From contig JALWRH010000050.1 in the NCBI GenBank assembly GCA_026994195.1, positions 1-64,000 on the forward strand: a DNA stretch of 64,000 nucleotides, written 5' to 3'. The stretch comes from Sedimenticola sp. (GTDB taxonomy: Bacteria > Pseudomonadota > Gammaproteobacteria > Chromatiales > Chromatiaceae). Shown in pieces: positions 56,853-64,000 of this stretch; the stretch's first letter is position 1, and each line of letters begins with the position of its first letter. A program made the translations under genes and the position numbers. A model generated the notes under the pieces. The model was not told the DNA's origin. It ran no database searches and saw nothing but the letters and a program-made list of their open reading frames with translations.

Positions 56853-57623
56853 ATGTCCATCATCATCAAAACGCCCGAAGAAATCGAAAAAATGCGCGTT
56901 GCGGGACGCCTGGCGGCGGAAGTGCTGGAAATGATCGAGCCTCATGTGCAGGCCGGTATCAGCACGGATGAGCTGGATCGCATCTGCCACGATTACATCG
57001 TGAACGAGCAGAAGGCCATTCCCGCCCCCCTCAATTACCACGGTTTTCCCAAGTCCATCTGCACTTCGGTGAATCACCAGGTCTGTCACGGCATTCCCGG
57101 TGACAAGGTGCTGAAAAACGGCGACATCGTCAACATCGATATCACCGTGATCAAGGACGGCTGGCATGGCGACACCAGCAAGATGTTCTGCATAGGCAAA
57201 CCCAGCGTGTTGGCCAGGCGCCTGTGTGACATCACGCAACAGGCCATGTGGAAAGGCATCGAAGTGGTTCGCCCGGGCGCCCATTTTGGCGATATCGGCC
57301 ATGCCATCCAGCGCTTTGTCGAAGCCAATCACTATTCCGTAGTGCGGGAATACTGCGGCCATGGCATCGGCATGGGTTTCCACGAAGAACCTCAGGTTCT
57401 GCACTTTGGCAAGAAAGGCAGCGGCGTGGAGATTCAGGCGGGCATGATCTTCACCATCGAGCCTATGGTCAATGCCGGCAGGAAAGACGTGAAGCAACTG
57501 GGTGATGGCTGGACCGTGGTCACCCGGGACCGCAAGCTGTCCGCCCAGTGGGAGCACACCATACTGGTCACGGACGAGGGCTATGAAGTACTCACCCTGC
57601 GCAAGGAAGAGCTGAACCACTGA
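56853..57623 (+). CDS. map: Methionine aminopeptidase (type I)
   Basis: Map removes the initiator methionine. The 256-residue protein begins SIIIKTPEEIEKMRVAGRLAAEVLEMI. The metal ligands of the pita-bread fold are visible: NIDITVIKDGWHGDTSKMF (two Asp), CGHGIGMGFHEEPQV (His), MIFTIEPMV (Glu) and QWEHTILVT (Glu). ATG 56853 gives the family length; the track adds 29 residues. It is divergent from rpsB and followed one base later by glnD, a common gammaproteobacterial arrangement. Confidence 0.97.
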   Translation: MSIIIKTPEEIEKMRVAGRLAAEVLEMIEPHVQAGISTDELDRICHDYIVNEQKAIPAPLNYHGFPKSICTSVNHQVCHGIPGDKVLKNGDIVNIDITVIKDGWHGDTSKMFCIGKPSVLARRLCDITQQAMWKGIEVVRPGAHFGDIGHAIQRFVEANHYSVVREYCGHGIGMGFHEEPQVLHFGKKGSGVEIQAGMIFTIEPMVNAGRKDVKQLGDGWTVVTRDRKLSAQWEHTILVTDEGYEVLTLRKEELNH

Positions 57624-57624
57624 C

Positions 57625-60249
57625 ATGCCTCTTTCCCTGATCCCCGACCTGGATGCGCAACTGGCCGCATCCGGCACGCCCCTGGAAGACTTTCGCCAGA
57701 TCATCAAGGCAAGCAAGGCGCATTTGGCCGAACGCTTCGCCGCCGGTGACGATGTGGAAGAACTGGTGCATGCCCGTTCCCACTTCATCGACCAGGTACT
57801 GATCCGCGCCTGGCAACAGTTTCTGCAAGATAAAAATGCCGCACTGGTGGCCGTAGGCGGCTATGGACGCGGCGAGCTGCATCCAGCATCGGACGTGGAC
57901 GTGCTGATCCTGGTGGACCAGACTCCCCAGGGCCAGGTGGCTGAACAGCTGGAGCAGCTGATCACTTTCCTCTGGGATATCGGTCTGGAGGTCGGCCACA
58001 GCGTGCGTACCCTGGAGCAGTGCGTGGAAGCCGCCAAAAGCGATGTGACCATCGTCACCAATCTCATGGAATCCCGCTTTCTCGCTGGCGAGGAAAATCT
58101 GTTCCGGGATATGCGCCAAGCCACCGGGCCTGACCGCATCTGGCCCAGCAACGAGTTCTTTTCCGCCAAATGCGAAGAGCAGAAAGCCCGGCACGCCCGC
58201 TTTGGCGATACCGCCTACAATCTTGAGCCCAACATCAAGTCCAATCCCGGGGGGCTTCGCGACATCCAGATGATTGGCTGGGTGGTAAAGCGCCACTTCC
58301 GCGCCGAACGCCTTTCCGAACTGCTGCATCAGGGGTTTCTCACGGACGCCGAGTACCACGCCCTCAAGGCCGGGCAGAAACATTTGTGGAAGATCCGCTT
58401 CGCCCTGCACCTGCTCACCGGGCGTCATGAAGACCGCCTGCTGTTCGAACACCAGCGCGCCATTGCCCGCCAGTTTGGCTACTGCGACGAAGACAGCAAC
58501 CTGGCCGTGGAACAGTTCATGCAGGCTTATTACCGCACGGTGATGGAACTCAACCGTCTTAACGAGATGCTGCTGCAGCTGTTCCAGGAGGCCATCCTGT
58601 ATCAGAACCAGCCCTGCGACACGCTTAAGATCAACAATCGCTTCCAGTCCTGCAACGGCTACCTGGAAGTGAGCAACAACGCCATCTTCGTCCGCTATCC
58701 CATTGCCATCCTGGAACTGTTTCTCATCCTCCAGGAACATCCGGAACTGGAGGGCGTGCGCGCCAGCACCATCCGCCTGATCCGCGCCCATCTGCATCTC
58801 ATCGACGAACGCTACCGCAAGGACATCCGCGCCCGCAGCCTGTTTCTGGAGATTCTGCGCCAGCCCACGGGCATCACCAATGTCTTGCGGCGCATGCACC
58901 GCTATGGCGTGCTGGAAGCCTATATTCCCGCTTTTGCCAACATCACCGGGCGTATGCAATTCGATTTGTTCCATGTATACACCGTGGATGAACACACTCT
59001 GATGCTGCTGCGCAATCTGCGGCGTTTTTCCGTGGCGGAGTTCGAACACGAGTTCCCCTTGTGTTCCCGGGTTTTCCGCCAGCTCGCCAAGCCGGAGCTG
59101 TTGTACATCGCCGGACTGTTTCACGATATCGCCAAAGGGCGCGGCGGGGATCATGCGCAACAGGGGGCTGTGGATGCCCGGGAATTCTGTAAGCTGCATG
59201 ATCTCTCGGATTATGACGCCAACCTGGTGGCTTGGCTGGTGAGTAAGCATCTGCTCATGTCCGTCACCGCCCAGCGCAAGGATATCGAGGATCCCCTGGT
59301 GGTTCAGGAGTTCGCCGCCGAAGTGGGCGACCGTTCACGCCTGGATTATCTCTACCTGCTCACGGTGGCTGATATTCGCGCCACTAACCCCAAGCGCTGG
59401 ACATCCTGGAAAGCCTCCCTGCTGAACCGGCTCTACCACAGCACCCGCCAGGCCCTGTTGCGGGGACTGAAATCCCCCATGGGACAGGATGAACTCATTC
59501 AAGCCAAGCAGACCGAAGCGCGCCGCCTTCTTGCCAACCAGGGATTCGACCTGGAAAGCATCAATCAGCTGTGGAGCGCACTGTCGCTGGAATACTTCCT
59601 GCAGAACGATCCCGAGGAGATCGCCTGGCATGGCAGCATGGTTCTTTCTGCGAAAAACTTCGAAAAACCCTTGGTGGCGCTGCGCAAGTCCATTCCCCGG
59701 GGCTGCAATGAGATCTTCATCGTCCAAAAGGACCGCAGGAACCTGTTTGCCCAGTGCACAGCCCTGATCGACCAGCTGCATCTGAACATCCTCGAAGCGC
59801 GTATCAAGACCACGGATGACGGCATTGCCCTCAACAGTTTTTTTGTGCTGGAAGTGGACGGCAGCCATATTGCTGCCGGCCGGGCAGAAGAAATCCAACA
59901 GGCGCTGGAAACCGGACTCAGGAATTCACTGGACGGCATACCCCAGGCCCGTCCCCTGCCCCGGCGACTGCAGCAGTTCTCCAGCAAGAGTGAAATCAGC
60001 ATCACCCAGGACGAGGCCAATCAACACACCCTGCTGCGCATCAAGAGCATGGACAGGCCGGGCCTGCTCTCCCTTATTGCCTGGGTACTGGCGGAACAGA
60101 ACCTGCGCCTGCTCAGCGCCAAGGTCACCACTGTGGGTGCCCAGGCGGATGACGTGTTCACCATCACGGATGCCGGAGGCCGCGGACTGACGGATGATAC
60201 CAGGCTGAAAGAGCTGAAAAGTGCGCTTCTGGAGCGGCTGGACGCCTGA
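57625..60249 (+). CDS. glnD: [Protein-PII] uridylyltransferase / uridylyl-removing enzyme
   Basis: GlnD senses glutamine and adds or removes UMP on PII, controlling glutamine synthetase and nitrogen genes. The 874-residue protein has the nucleotidyltransferase motif VGGYGRGELHPASDVDVLIL. A central HD domain (YIAGLFHDIAKGRGGDHAQQGAVDA) carries uridylyl removal, and two C-terminal ACT domains (about 690-770 and 800-874, the latter TLLRIKSMDRPGLLSLIAWVLAEQNLRLLSAKVTTVGAQADDVFTI) bind glutamine. The length is typical. It starts one base after the map stop. Confidence 0.97.
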   Translation: MPLSLIPDLDAQLAASGTPLEDFRQIIKASKAHLAERFAAGDDVEELVHARSHFIDQVLIRAWQQFLQDKNAALVAVGGYGRGELHPASDVDVLILVDQTPQGQVAEQLEQLITFLWDIGLEVGHSVRTLEQCVEAAKSDVTIVTNLMESRFLAGEENLFRDMRQATGPDRIWPSNEFFSAKCEEQKARHARFGDTAYNLEPNIKSNPGGLRDIQMIGWVVKRHFRAERLSELLHQGFLTDAEYHALKAGQKHLWKIRFALHLLTGRHEDRLLFEHQRAIARQFGYCDEDSNLAVEQFMQAYYRTVMELNRLNEMLLQLFQEAILYQNQPCDTLKINNRFQSCNGYLEVSNNAIFVRYPIAILELFLILQEHPELEGVRASTIRLIRAHLHLIDERYRKDIRARSLFLEILRQPTGITNVLRRMHRYGVLEAYIPAFANITGRMQFDLFHVYTVDEHTLMLLRNLRRFSVAEFEHEFPLCSRVFRQLAKPELLYIAGLFHDIAKGRGGDHAQQGAVDAREFCKLHDLSDYDANLVAWLVSKHLLMSVTAQRKDIEDPLVVQEFAAEVGDRSRLDYLYLLTVADIRATNPKRWTSWKASLLNRLYHSTRQALLRGLKSPMGQDELIQAKQTEARRLLANQGFDLESINQLWSALSLEYFLQNDPEEIAWHGSMVLSAKNFEKPLVALRKSIPRGCNEIFIVQKDRRNLFAQCTALIDQLHLNILEARIKTTDDGIALNSFFVLEVDGSHIAAGRAEEIQQALETGLRNSLDGIPQARPLPRRLQQFSSKSEISITQDEANQHTLLRIKSMDRPGLLSLIAWVLAEQNLRLLSAKVTTVGAQADDVFTITDAGGRGLTDDTRLKELKSALLERLDA

Positions 60250-60291
60250 TCCGGGGTTCAAGACACAACCGGCGGTGCCCTGTTCATCCTC

Positions 60292-61002
60292 TTACGATGA
60301 GTGGGCAGGTCTGCCAACAGAAGAACGGGGCTTGGCGGCGACATTGTCGCGGATATACACCGGCAGAGCCGCTTCCGCAGATACCGTATTACCCTTCAGC
60401 AGTGCGGCCAGCCCCAGACTGGCCACATCCCGGGCATGAACGGGCTGCTCTGCCAGAACATGGGAACCGTCAATGCCGCTGGCGGCCGCCAGATCCCCGG
60501 CGTAGCTGGCCCAGCCACTGCCAGCGCCCCAGGCATGCTCTGCAGGTGCGGCTGGGACAGCCTTGGCTGGCCCCACCCGTTCCCCGCTCTCGCCAATACG
60601 CATCACACCATCATCCAGCTCACACCAGGCCCAGTAGATTTCTCCCATGCGGGCATCCAGAGCGCTGAGCACCCGAACCGCCCCTTGCTCCCGCAAGGCG
60701 GCCTGGGCCAGAGCCGCCAGGGTGGAAACCGGCACAACCGGCAGGTCAGCCCCCAGAGCCACGCCCTGGGCCACCCCGGTGGCGATGCGGATTCCGGTGA
60801 AAGAACCGGGACCTCGGCTGAAAGCCAGGCCATCCAGTGCCTGCACGCTGAGCTGTGCTTCGGCCAGCAGGGACTCCATCATGGGCAGGATCAGCTCGCT
60901 GTGACGGCGCGGCGCCAGTTCGAAGCGCCAACGCATCTCATCATCGACGCACAGGGCCACGGAGCAGCTGTCTTCGGTAGTATCCAGGGCAAGCAGTTTC
61001 AT
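60292..61002 (-). CDS. tsaB: tRNA threonylcarbamoyladenosine synthesis protein TsaB
   Basis: TsaB supports TsaD in making t6A37 on ANN-decoding tRNAs. The 236-residue protein begins MKLLALDTTEDSCSVALCVDDE and has the family segments RHSELILPMMESLLAEA and LAFSRGPGSFTGIRIATGVAQGVALG. The C-terminal tail after the conserved PVYIRDNVA is short and variable. It converges on glnD and lies five bases after a small gene on the same strand. Confidence 0.95.
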   Translation of the reverse strand: MKLLALDTTEDSCSVALCVDDEMRWRFELAPRRHSELILPMMESLLAEAQLSVQALDGLAFSRGPGSFTGIRIATGVAQGVALGADLPVVPVSTLAALAQAALREQGAVRVLSALDARMGEIYWAWCELDDGVMRIGESGERVGPAKAVPAAPAEHAWGAGSGWASYAGDLAAASGIDGSHVLAEQPVHARDVASLGLAALLKGNTVSAEAALPVYIRDNVAAKPRSSVGRPAHSS

Positions 61003-61007
61003 GAATA

Positions 61008-61238
61008 TCAGGCGGTAAGCTTTCGGGAACGCTCCAGGGCTTCCTGTTCCGCATCGGACAGGCGGCGTTCCAGCTCGGTCTCCAGGGATTTGTAGACCTG
61101 TATCTCCGCCCGTTGATACACCGTTTCCGGTATCTGCCCGGCAAAGGTAATCAAGGCGTCACAAAAGGCCAGGTCAGCCTCCAGTTCGGAGATCTTGGCC
61201 TTGAAACGCGCGGGCAGTGGAATCTTTCTGGCTTCCAT
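61008..61238 (-). CDS. Small hypothetical protein upstream of tsaB
   Basis: A 76-residue, charged and probably all-helical protein (EARKIPLPARFKAKISELEADLAFCDALITFAGQIPETVYQRAEIQVYKSLETELERRLSDAEQEALERSRKLTA). There is no signal peptide or membrane segment. I do not recognise a family. It ends five bases before tsaB on the same strand, so the two are probably co-transcribed. Coding potential is supported by the tight spacing and the sensible amino-acid composition. Confidence 0.65.
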   Translation of the reverse strand: MEARKIPLPARFKAKISELEADLAFCDALITFAGQIPETVYQRAEIQVYKSLETELERRLSDAEQEALERSRKLTA

Positions 61239-61386
61239 AAAATCTATTGGCGCAACCGCCGGGGCATCCGCATCAGTCGGGTTTCATCATACCGCAGTCC
61301 ATCCCACGATGTTCATACCAGGGGAACCACCGGTGCTATTTTACCGACCAGCAGCATACAATACCGTGAAAATACAACCAGTAGCT

Positions 61387-61410
61387 CCCTCCCCCGCTTG
61401 CGGGGGTGGG
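61387..61410. repeat. GC-rich palindrome in the gap before the pentapeptide gene end
   Basis: CCCTCCCCCGC-TT-GCGGGGGTGGG is an inverted repeat with one mismatch. It is flanked by GCTC and the near-complementary GGGGTGGGAGC, so a larger fold is possible. It could be a dispersed repeat or a terminator for the pentapeptide gene on the minus strand, though there is no T run. Confidence 0.5.
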
Positions 61411-61452
61411 CTGGGGTGGGAGCCAAGACTGGCGCCTTGAACCAGCCCGGCT

Positions 61453-62226
61453 TCAACGGGAAGCCTTCTTATCCAGTATGGCTTGCAAATGAACAGGAAT
61501 GTTCCTGGCGCCGCTGAAATCCGCCGTACCTCTGGCATTGACGAAACGGGAGTTGTGCAGATCAGCTCCCCTGAAACTGGCGCCTTCCAGGGCAGCGCCA
61601 TTCACCAGGGAATGGGTAATGGTGGCCCCATCGAAATTTGCGCCTTCCAGGGCTGCGCCTGTGAGTACGGCGTCATGAAAAAAACTGCCCTTCAGATTGC
61701 TTTCGATGAGCACCACACGCTGCATGAAACAGCCGATAAAGCTGCTATGGTTGAAGTCACCTTCTTCCATGATGATGTCTTTCATATAGGCATCCTGAAA
61801 ATTGACACCCCTGGCCTGCACTTCGATGAGATTGGCGCCGAACATGTCAGCGCCCACAAACCGGCTGCCATCCAGGGTGCTGCCATCGAACACCGTGTGG
61901 AAGAGTTCAGCTTCAAGAAAATCCGCCCCCAGGATCGAGCAGTTGGTCAACTGGGTCCATTTGAAATCCGCCTGTTTCAGGCTGGCGCGCGAAAGATTGC
62001 AGTCCGGCAGCCGGGCATTGGAAAAATCCACGCCATTCAATAGGGAACCGCTGAGATCCAGCCCTCTGATATGTTTTCCGGCAAAGGAACAATGGCGGAG
62101 ATCCGTGTTGGGCTGAGGGTGCTCGCAGTCTCCCCTGGGAACATTGATGACGGGAACAGGCGCCGCCATGGCTTCCACCGGCACCCACAGAGACAGGCAC
62201 AAAAGAACAAGGAACCTCCAAACCAC
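61453..62226 (-). CDS. Exported pentapeptide-repeat protein
   Basis: The 257-residue protein has a signal peptide (WRFLVLLCLSLWVPVEAMA), then PVINVPRGDCEHPQPNTDLRHCSFAGKHIRGLDLSG and about 30 pentapeptide units of the A(D/N)LXX type (LNGVDFSNARLPDCNLSRASLKQADF...LEGANFDGATITHSLVNGAALEGASFRGADLHNSRF). Such repeats form a right-handed quadrilateral beta helix. The GTG at 62226 is chosen over the track start because GGAGGAG lies about seven bases upstream and the signal peptide begins there. It should act in the periplasm. The function is unknown; its export argues against a Qnr-like gyrase role. Confidence 0.82.
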   Translation of the reverse strand: MVWRFLVLLCLSLWVPVEAMAAPVPVINVPRGDCEHPQPNTDLRHCSFAGKHIRGLDLSGSLLNGVDFSNARLPDCNLSRASLKQADFKWTQLTNCSILGADFLEAELFHTVFDGSTLDGSRFVGADMFGANLIEVQARGVNFQDAYMKDIIMEEGDFNHSSFIGCFMQRVVLIESNLKGSFFHDAVLTGAALEGANFDGATITHSLVNGAALEGASFRGADLHNSRFVNARGTADFSGARNIPVHLQAILDKKASR

Positions 62227-62428
62227 AAACACTCCTCCGGTCAGTTTCTTTTTTCTTCCAGGAATGGTTCCATTTTTCCACCCTTGGGTCAAGACAGTAC
62301 AGAAATATCGGATATTCATATTAAATTGCGTTTTTTCTTGTTCCTCCAATATCTTGTGCTAGACTTTTGATAACACTTTCAGCGGGAATCTATCCCATTC
62401 AATACAATAATAGGACAATCTTCCTAAA
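62227..62428. other. AT-rich divergent region (pentapeptide gene / sucA)
   Basis: The region holds the 5' ends of both genes. A weak promoter for sucA may be TTGTTC (62338-62343), 16 bases, TAGACT (62360-62365). No operator or small RNA was recognised. Confidence 0.4.
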
Positions 62429-64000
62429 ATGTCAGAACTGCTACAGCGCCTGAAAGATTCCTCGCCGTTCTATGATGGAAACGCACCCTTTATCGAAAGC
62501 CTGTACGAAGCCTGGTTACAGGATCCTTCCAGTGTAGCGGAAAACTGGCGGCGGCATTTCGAAAGCCTGCCCCAGGTGGATGGCTGGTCTGGAGACGATA
62601 TCTCCCATCAGTCCATCGTGCAGGACTTTCGCCGTATGGCCCGGGAAAAACCGGCGGCCCCGGGTAGCTGCGATGATACCCTGGCGGCCCAGGCTGCCGC
62701 CAAGCAGGCTTCGGTGCTGCGCCTGATCAACGCCTACCGGGTGCGGGGCCACCAGCTCGCTGATCTCGATCCCCTGCATCTTCACGAGCCTCCCCACCTG
62801 CCCGAACTCACCCTCACCTACCACAACCTTACAGAGGAGGATCTGGACAGGCCGTACAACACCGGCTCCCTGTTTGCCCCCGAGCGCCTGCCTCTGAGGG
62901 AAATTCTGGATCTGGTGAAAAAGGTCTATACGGGTACTGTGGGTTCTGAATACATGCACATCACCGATACGGTGGAAAAACGCTGGATCCAGCAGCGCCT
63001 GGAAACCTACCGCACCCGGCCCGAGCTGGCTGCCGGAGACAAACGCTGGATTCTGCGTATGCTCACCGCCGCTGAAGGCCTGGAAAAGTACCTGCACACC
63101 CGCTATGTGGGACAGAAGCGTTTCTCCCTGGAGGGCGGCGAGTCCCTGATTCCCTTGCTGGACGAACTGATTCAGCGCGCGGGAAGAGATGGTATCGAGG
63201 AAGCGGTTATCGGCATGGCTCACCGCGGACGCCTGAACGTCCTCACCAATATCATCGGTAAACCGCCCTCAGAGATATACGACGAATTTCAGGGCACGCG
63301 CAAGGAACACGGCGTGATGACCTCCGGGGACGTGAAATATCACAAGGGTTTCTCCAGCAGTATCGAGACCCCTGGTGGGCTGATCCATGTGGTGCTGGGC
63401 TTCAACCCTTCCCACCTGGAGATCATCGGCCCGGTCATCGAAGGCTCGGTGCGCGCCCGGCAGAAACGCTATGACGATGAGCAGGGCGAGAAAGTACTGC
63501 CCATCGTACTCCATGGCGATGCGGCCTTTGCCGGTCAGGGGGTGGTCATGGAAACCCTGAACCTGTCCCAGACCCGGGGCTTCAGCACCGGCGGCACGGT
63601 GCATATCGTCATCAACAACCAGATAGGTTTCACCACCTCGGACCCCTTCGACAGCCGCTCCACCACCTATTGCTCCGATGTTGCCAAGATGGTCCAGGCG
63701 CCCATCTTCCACGTCAATGGCGATGATCCGGAAGCGGTGATCTTCGTCACCCGTCTGGCCCTGGACTACCGCAACCATTTCCACAAAGACGTGGTCATCG
63801 ACCTGGTCTGTTACCGCCGCCAGGGTCACAACGAAGCCGATGAACCCGCCGTCACCCAGCCCCTGATGTACCAGAAGATCCGCGTGCATCCCACTACCCG
63901 GACTCTGTATGCGGAACGCCTGCTGGCAGAGGGCGTAATCACGCCAGAGCAGGCAGAACACATGATCGGACACTACCGTTCGGAACTGGACAAGGGCGAG
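62429..64000 (+). CDS. sucA: 2-oxoglutarate dehydrogenase E1 component (3' end outside window)
   Basis: SucA is the thiamine-diphosphate-dependent E1 subunit that decarboxylates 2-oxoglutarate in the TCA cycle. The frame is open from ATG 62429 to the window edge, exactly 524 codons, and so is absent from the ORF track. It begins with the E1-specific N-terminal helix (PFIESLYEAWLQDPSSVAENWRRHF). It continues with the RVRGHQLADLDPL linker, EGGESLIPLLDELI, IGMAHRGRLNVLTNIIGK, and the ThDP motif HGDAAFAGQGVVMETLNLSQ...NNQIGFTTSDP. YRRQGHNEADEPAVTQPLMY follows. About half the usual length of about 940 residues is visible. Confidence 0.97.
   Translation, partial: MSELLQRLKDSSPFYDGNAPFIESLYEAWLQDPSSVAENWRRHFESLPQVDGWSGDDISHQSIVQDFRRMAREKPAAPGSCDDTLAAQAAAKQASVLRLINAYRVRGHQLADLDPLHLHEPPHLPELTLTYHNLTEEDLDRPYNTGSLFAPERLPLREILDLVKKVYTGTVGSEYMHITDTVEKRWIQQRLETYRTRPELAAGDKRWILRMLTAAEGLEKYLHTRYVGQKRFSLEGGESLIPLLDELIQRAGRDGIEEAVIGMAHRGRLNVLTNIIGKPPSEIYDEFQGTRKEHGVMTSGDVKYHKGFSSSIETPGGLIHVVLGFNPSHLEIIGPVIEGSVRARQKRYDDEQGEKVLPIVLHGDAAFAGQGVVMETLNLSQTRGFSTGGTVHIVINNQIGFTTSDPFDSRSTTYCSDVAKMVQAPIFHVNGDDPEAVIFVTRLALDYRNHFHKDVVIDLVCYRRQGHNEADEPAVTQPLMYQKIRVHPTTRTLYAERLLAEGVITPEQAEHMIGHYRSELDKGE

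Noticed and set aside
1-64000. CRISPR array, tRNA, rRNA or insertion sequence
   Set aside because: No regularly spaced repeats, cloverleaf-like sequences, rRNA segments or transposase-like proteins were recognised.

Overview
The window is a gene-dense, GC-rich chromosomal segment of a Gram-negative gammaproteobacterium. The evidence is the order of the envelope and translation block (rpsB-tsf-pyrH-frr-uppS-cdsA-dxr-rseP-bamA-ompH-lpxD-fabZ-lpxA-lpxB-rnhB-dnaE-accA-tilS), lipid A genes, a BamA with POTRA repeats, ParC/ParE, and an RF2 gene with the classical frameshift site. A di-haem cytochrome c fused to DUF302 and a bacteriohemerythrin suggest a redox-versatile, possibly sulfur-oxidising (Chromatiales-like) lineage. 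That placement is inference from gene content only.

Layout. 1-0.8 kb: C-terminal end of a BatB-like protein with an acidic 11-residue tandem repeat. 0.9-4.1 kb (minus): secF, secD, yajC. 4.2-10.4 kb (minus): CNP1-like protein, parE, cytochrome c-DUF302, DUF302 and parC, with overlapping ends, so two DUF302 genes sit inside the topoisomerase IV operon. 10.6-12.8 kb (plus): xseB-ispA, a REP-like palindrome, folE2. 12.8-18.9 kb (minus): smc and an M1 aminopeptidase. 19-20.8 kb (plus): queF and an FGGY sugar kinase. 20.8-24.8 kb (minus): an RNB-domain exoribonuclease, a 65-residue protein and a Rad50/YhaN-like ATPase with two membrane segments. 24.9-29.4 kb: ygfZ (plus), then prfB, lysS and an alpha/beta hydrolase (minus).

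29.8-32.1 kb is the most unusual region. It is an AT-rich run of three integron-type gene cassettes, each with a promoter-less ORF. Cassette boundaries fit attC rules: in all three, the first bases (G|TTATGC, G|TTGGGC, G|TTAGGC) are exactly complementary to the inverse core at the cassette's own end (GCATAAC, GCCCAAC, GCCTAAC). No integrase gene is visible, so it looks like a CALIN (attC cluster lacking an integrase). The last attC is cut off at the junction with chromosomal DNA.

32.1-35.2 kb (plus): a VOC protein, an LtaS-type membrane sulfatase and an HD-domain hydrolase. 35.2-36.2 kb (minus): bacteriohemerythrin and a PqiA-like protein. 36.2-56.7 kb (minus): the long tilS-to-rpsB block for tRNA modification, fatty-acid and lipid A synthesis, outer-membrane assembly, isoprenoid and phospholipid synthesis, and translation. 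56.9-60.2 kb (plus): map and glnD, divergent from rpsB. 60.3-62.2 kb (minus): tsaB, a small conserved-looking protein and a secreted pentapeptide-repeat protein. 62.4 kb to the end: the start of sucA, running off the window.

No rRNA, tRNA, CRISPR array or insertion sequence was recognised.
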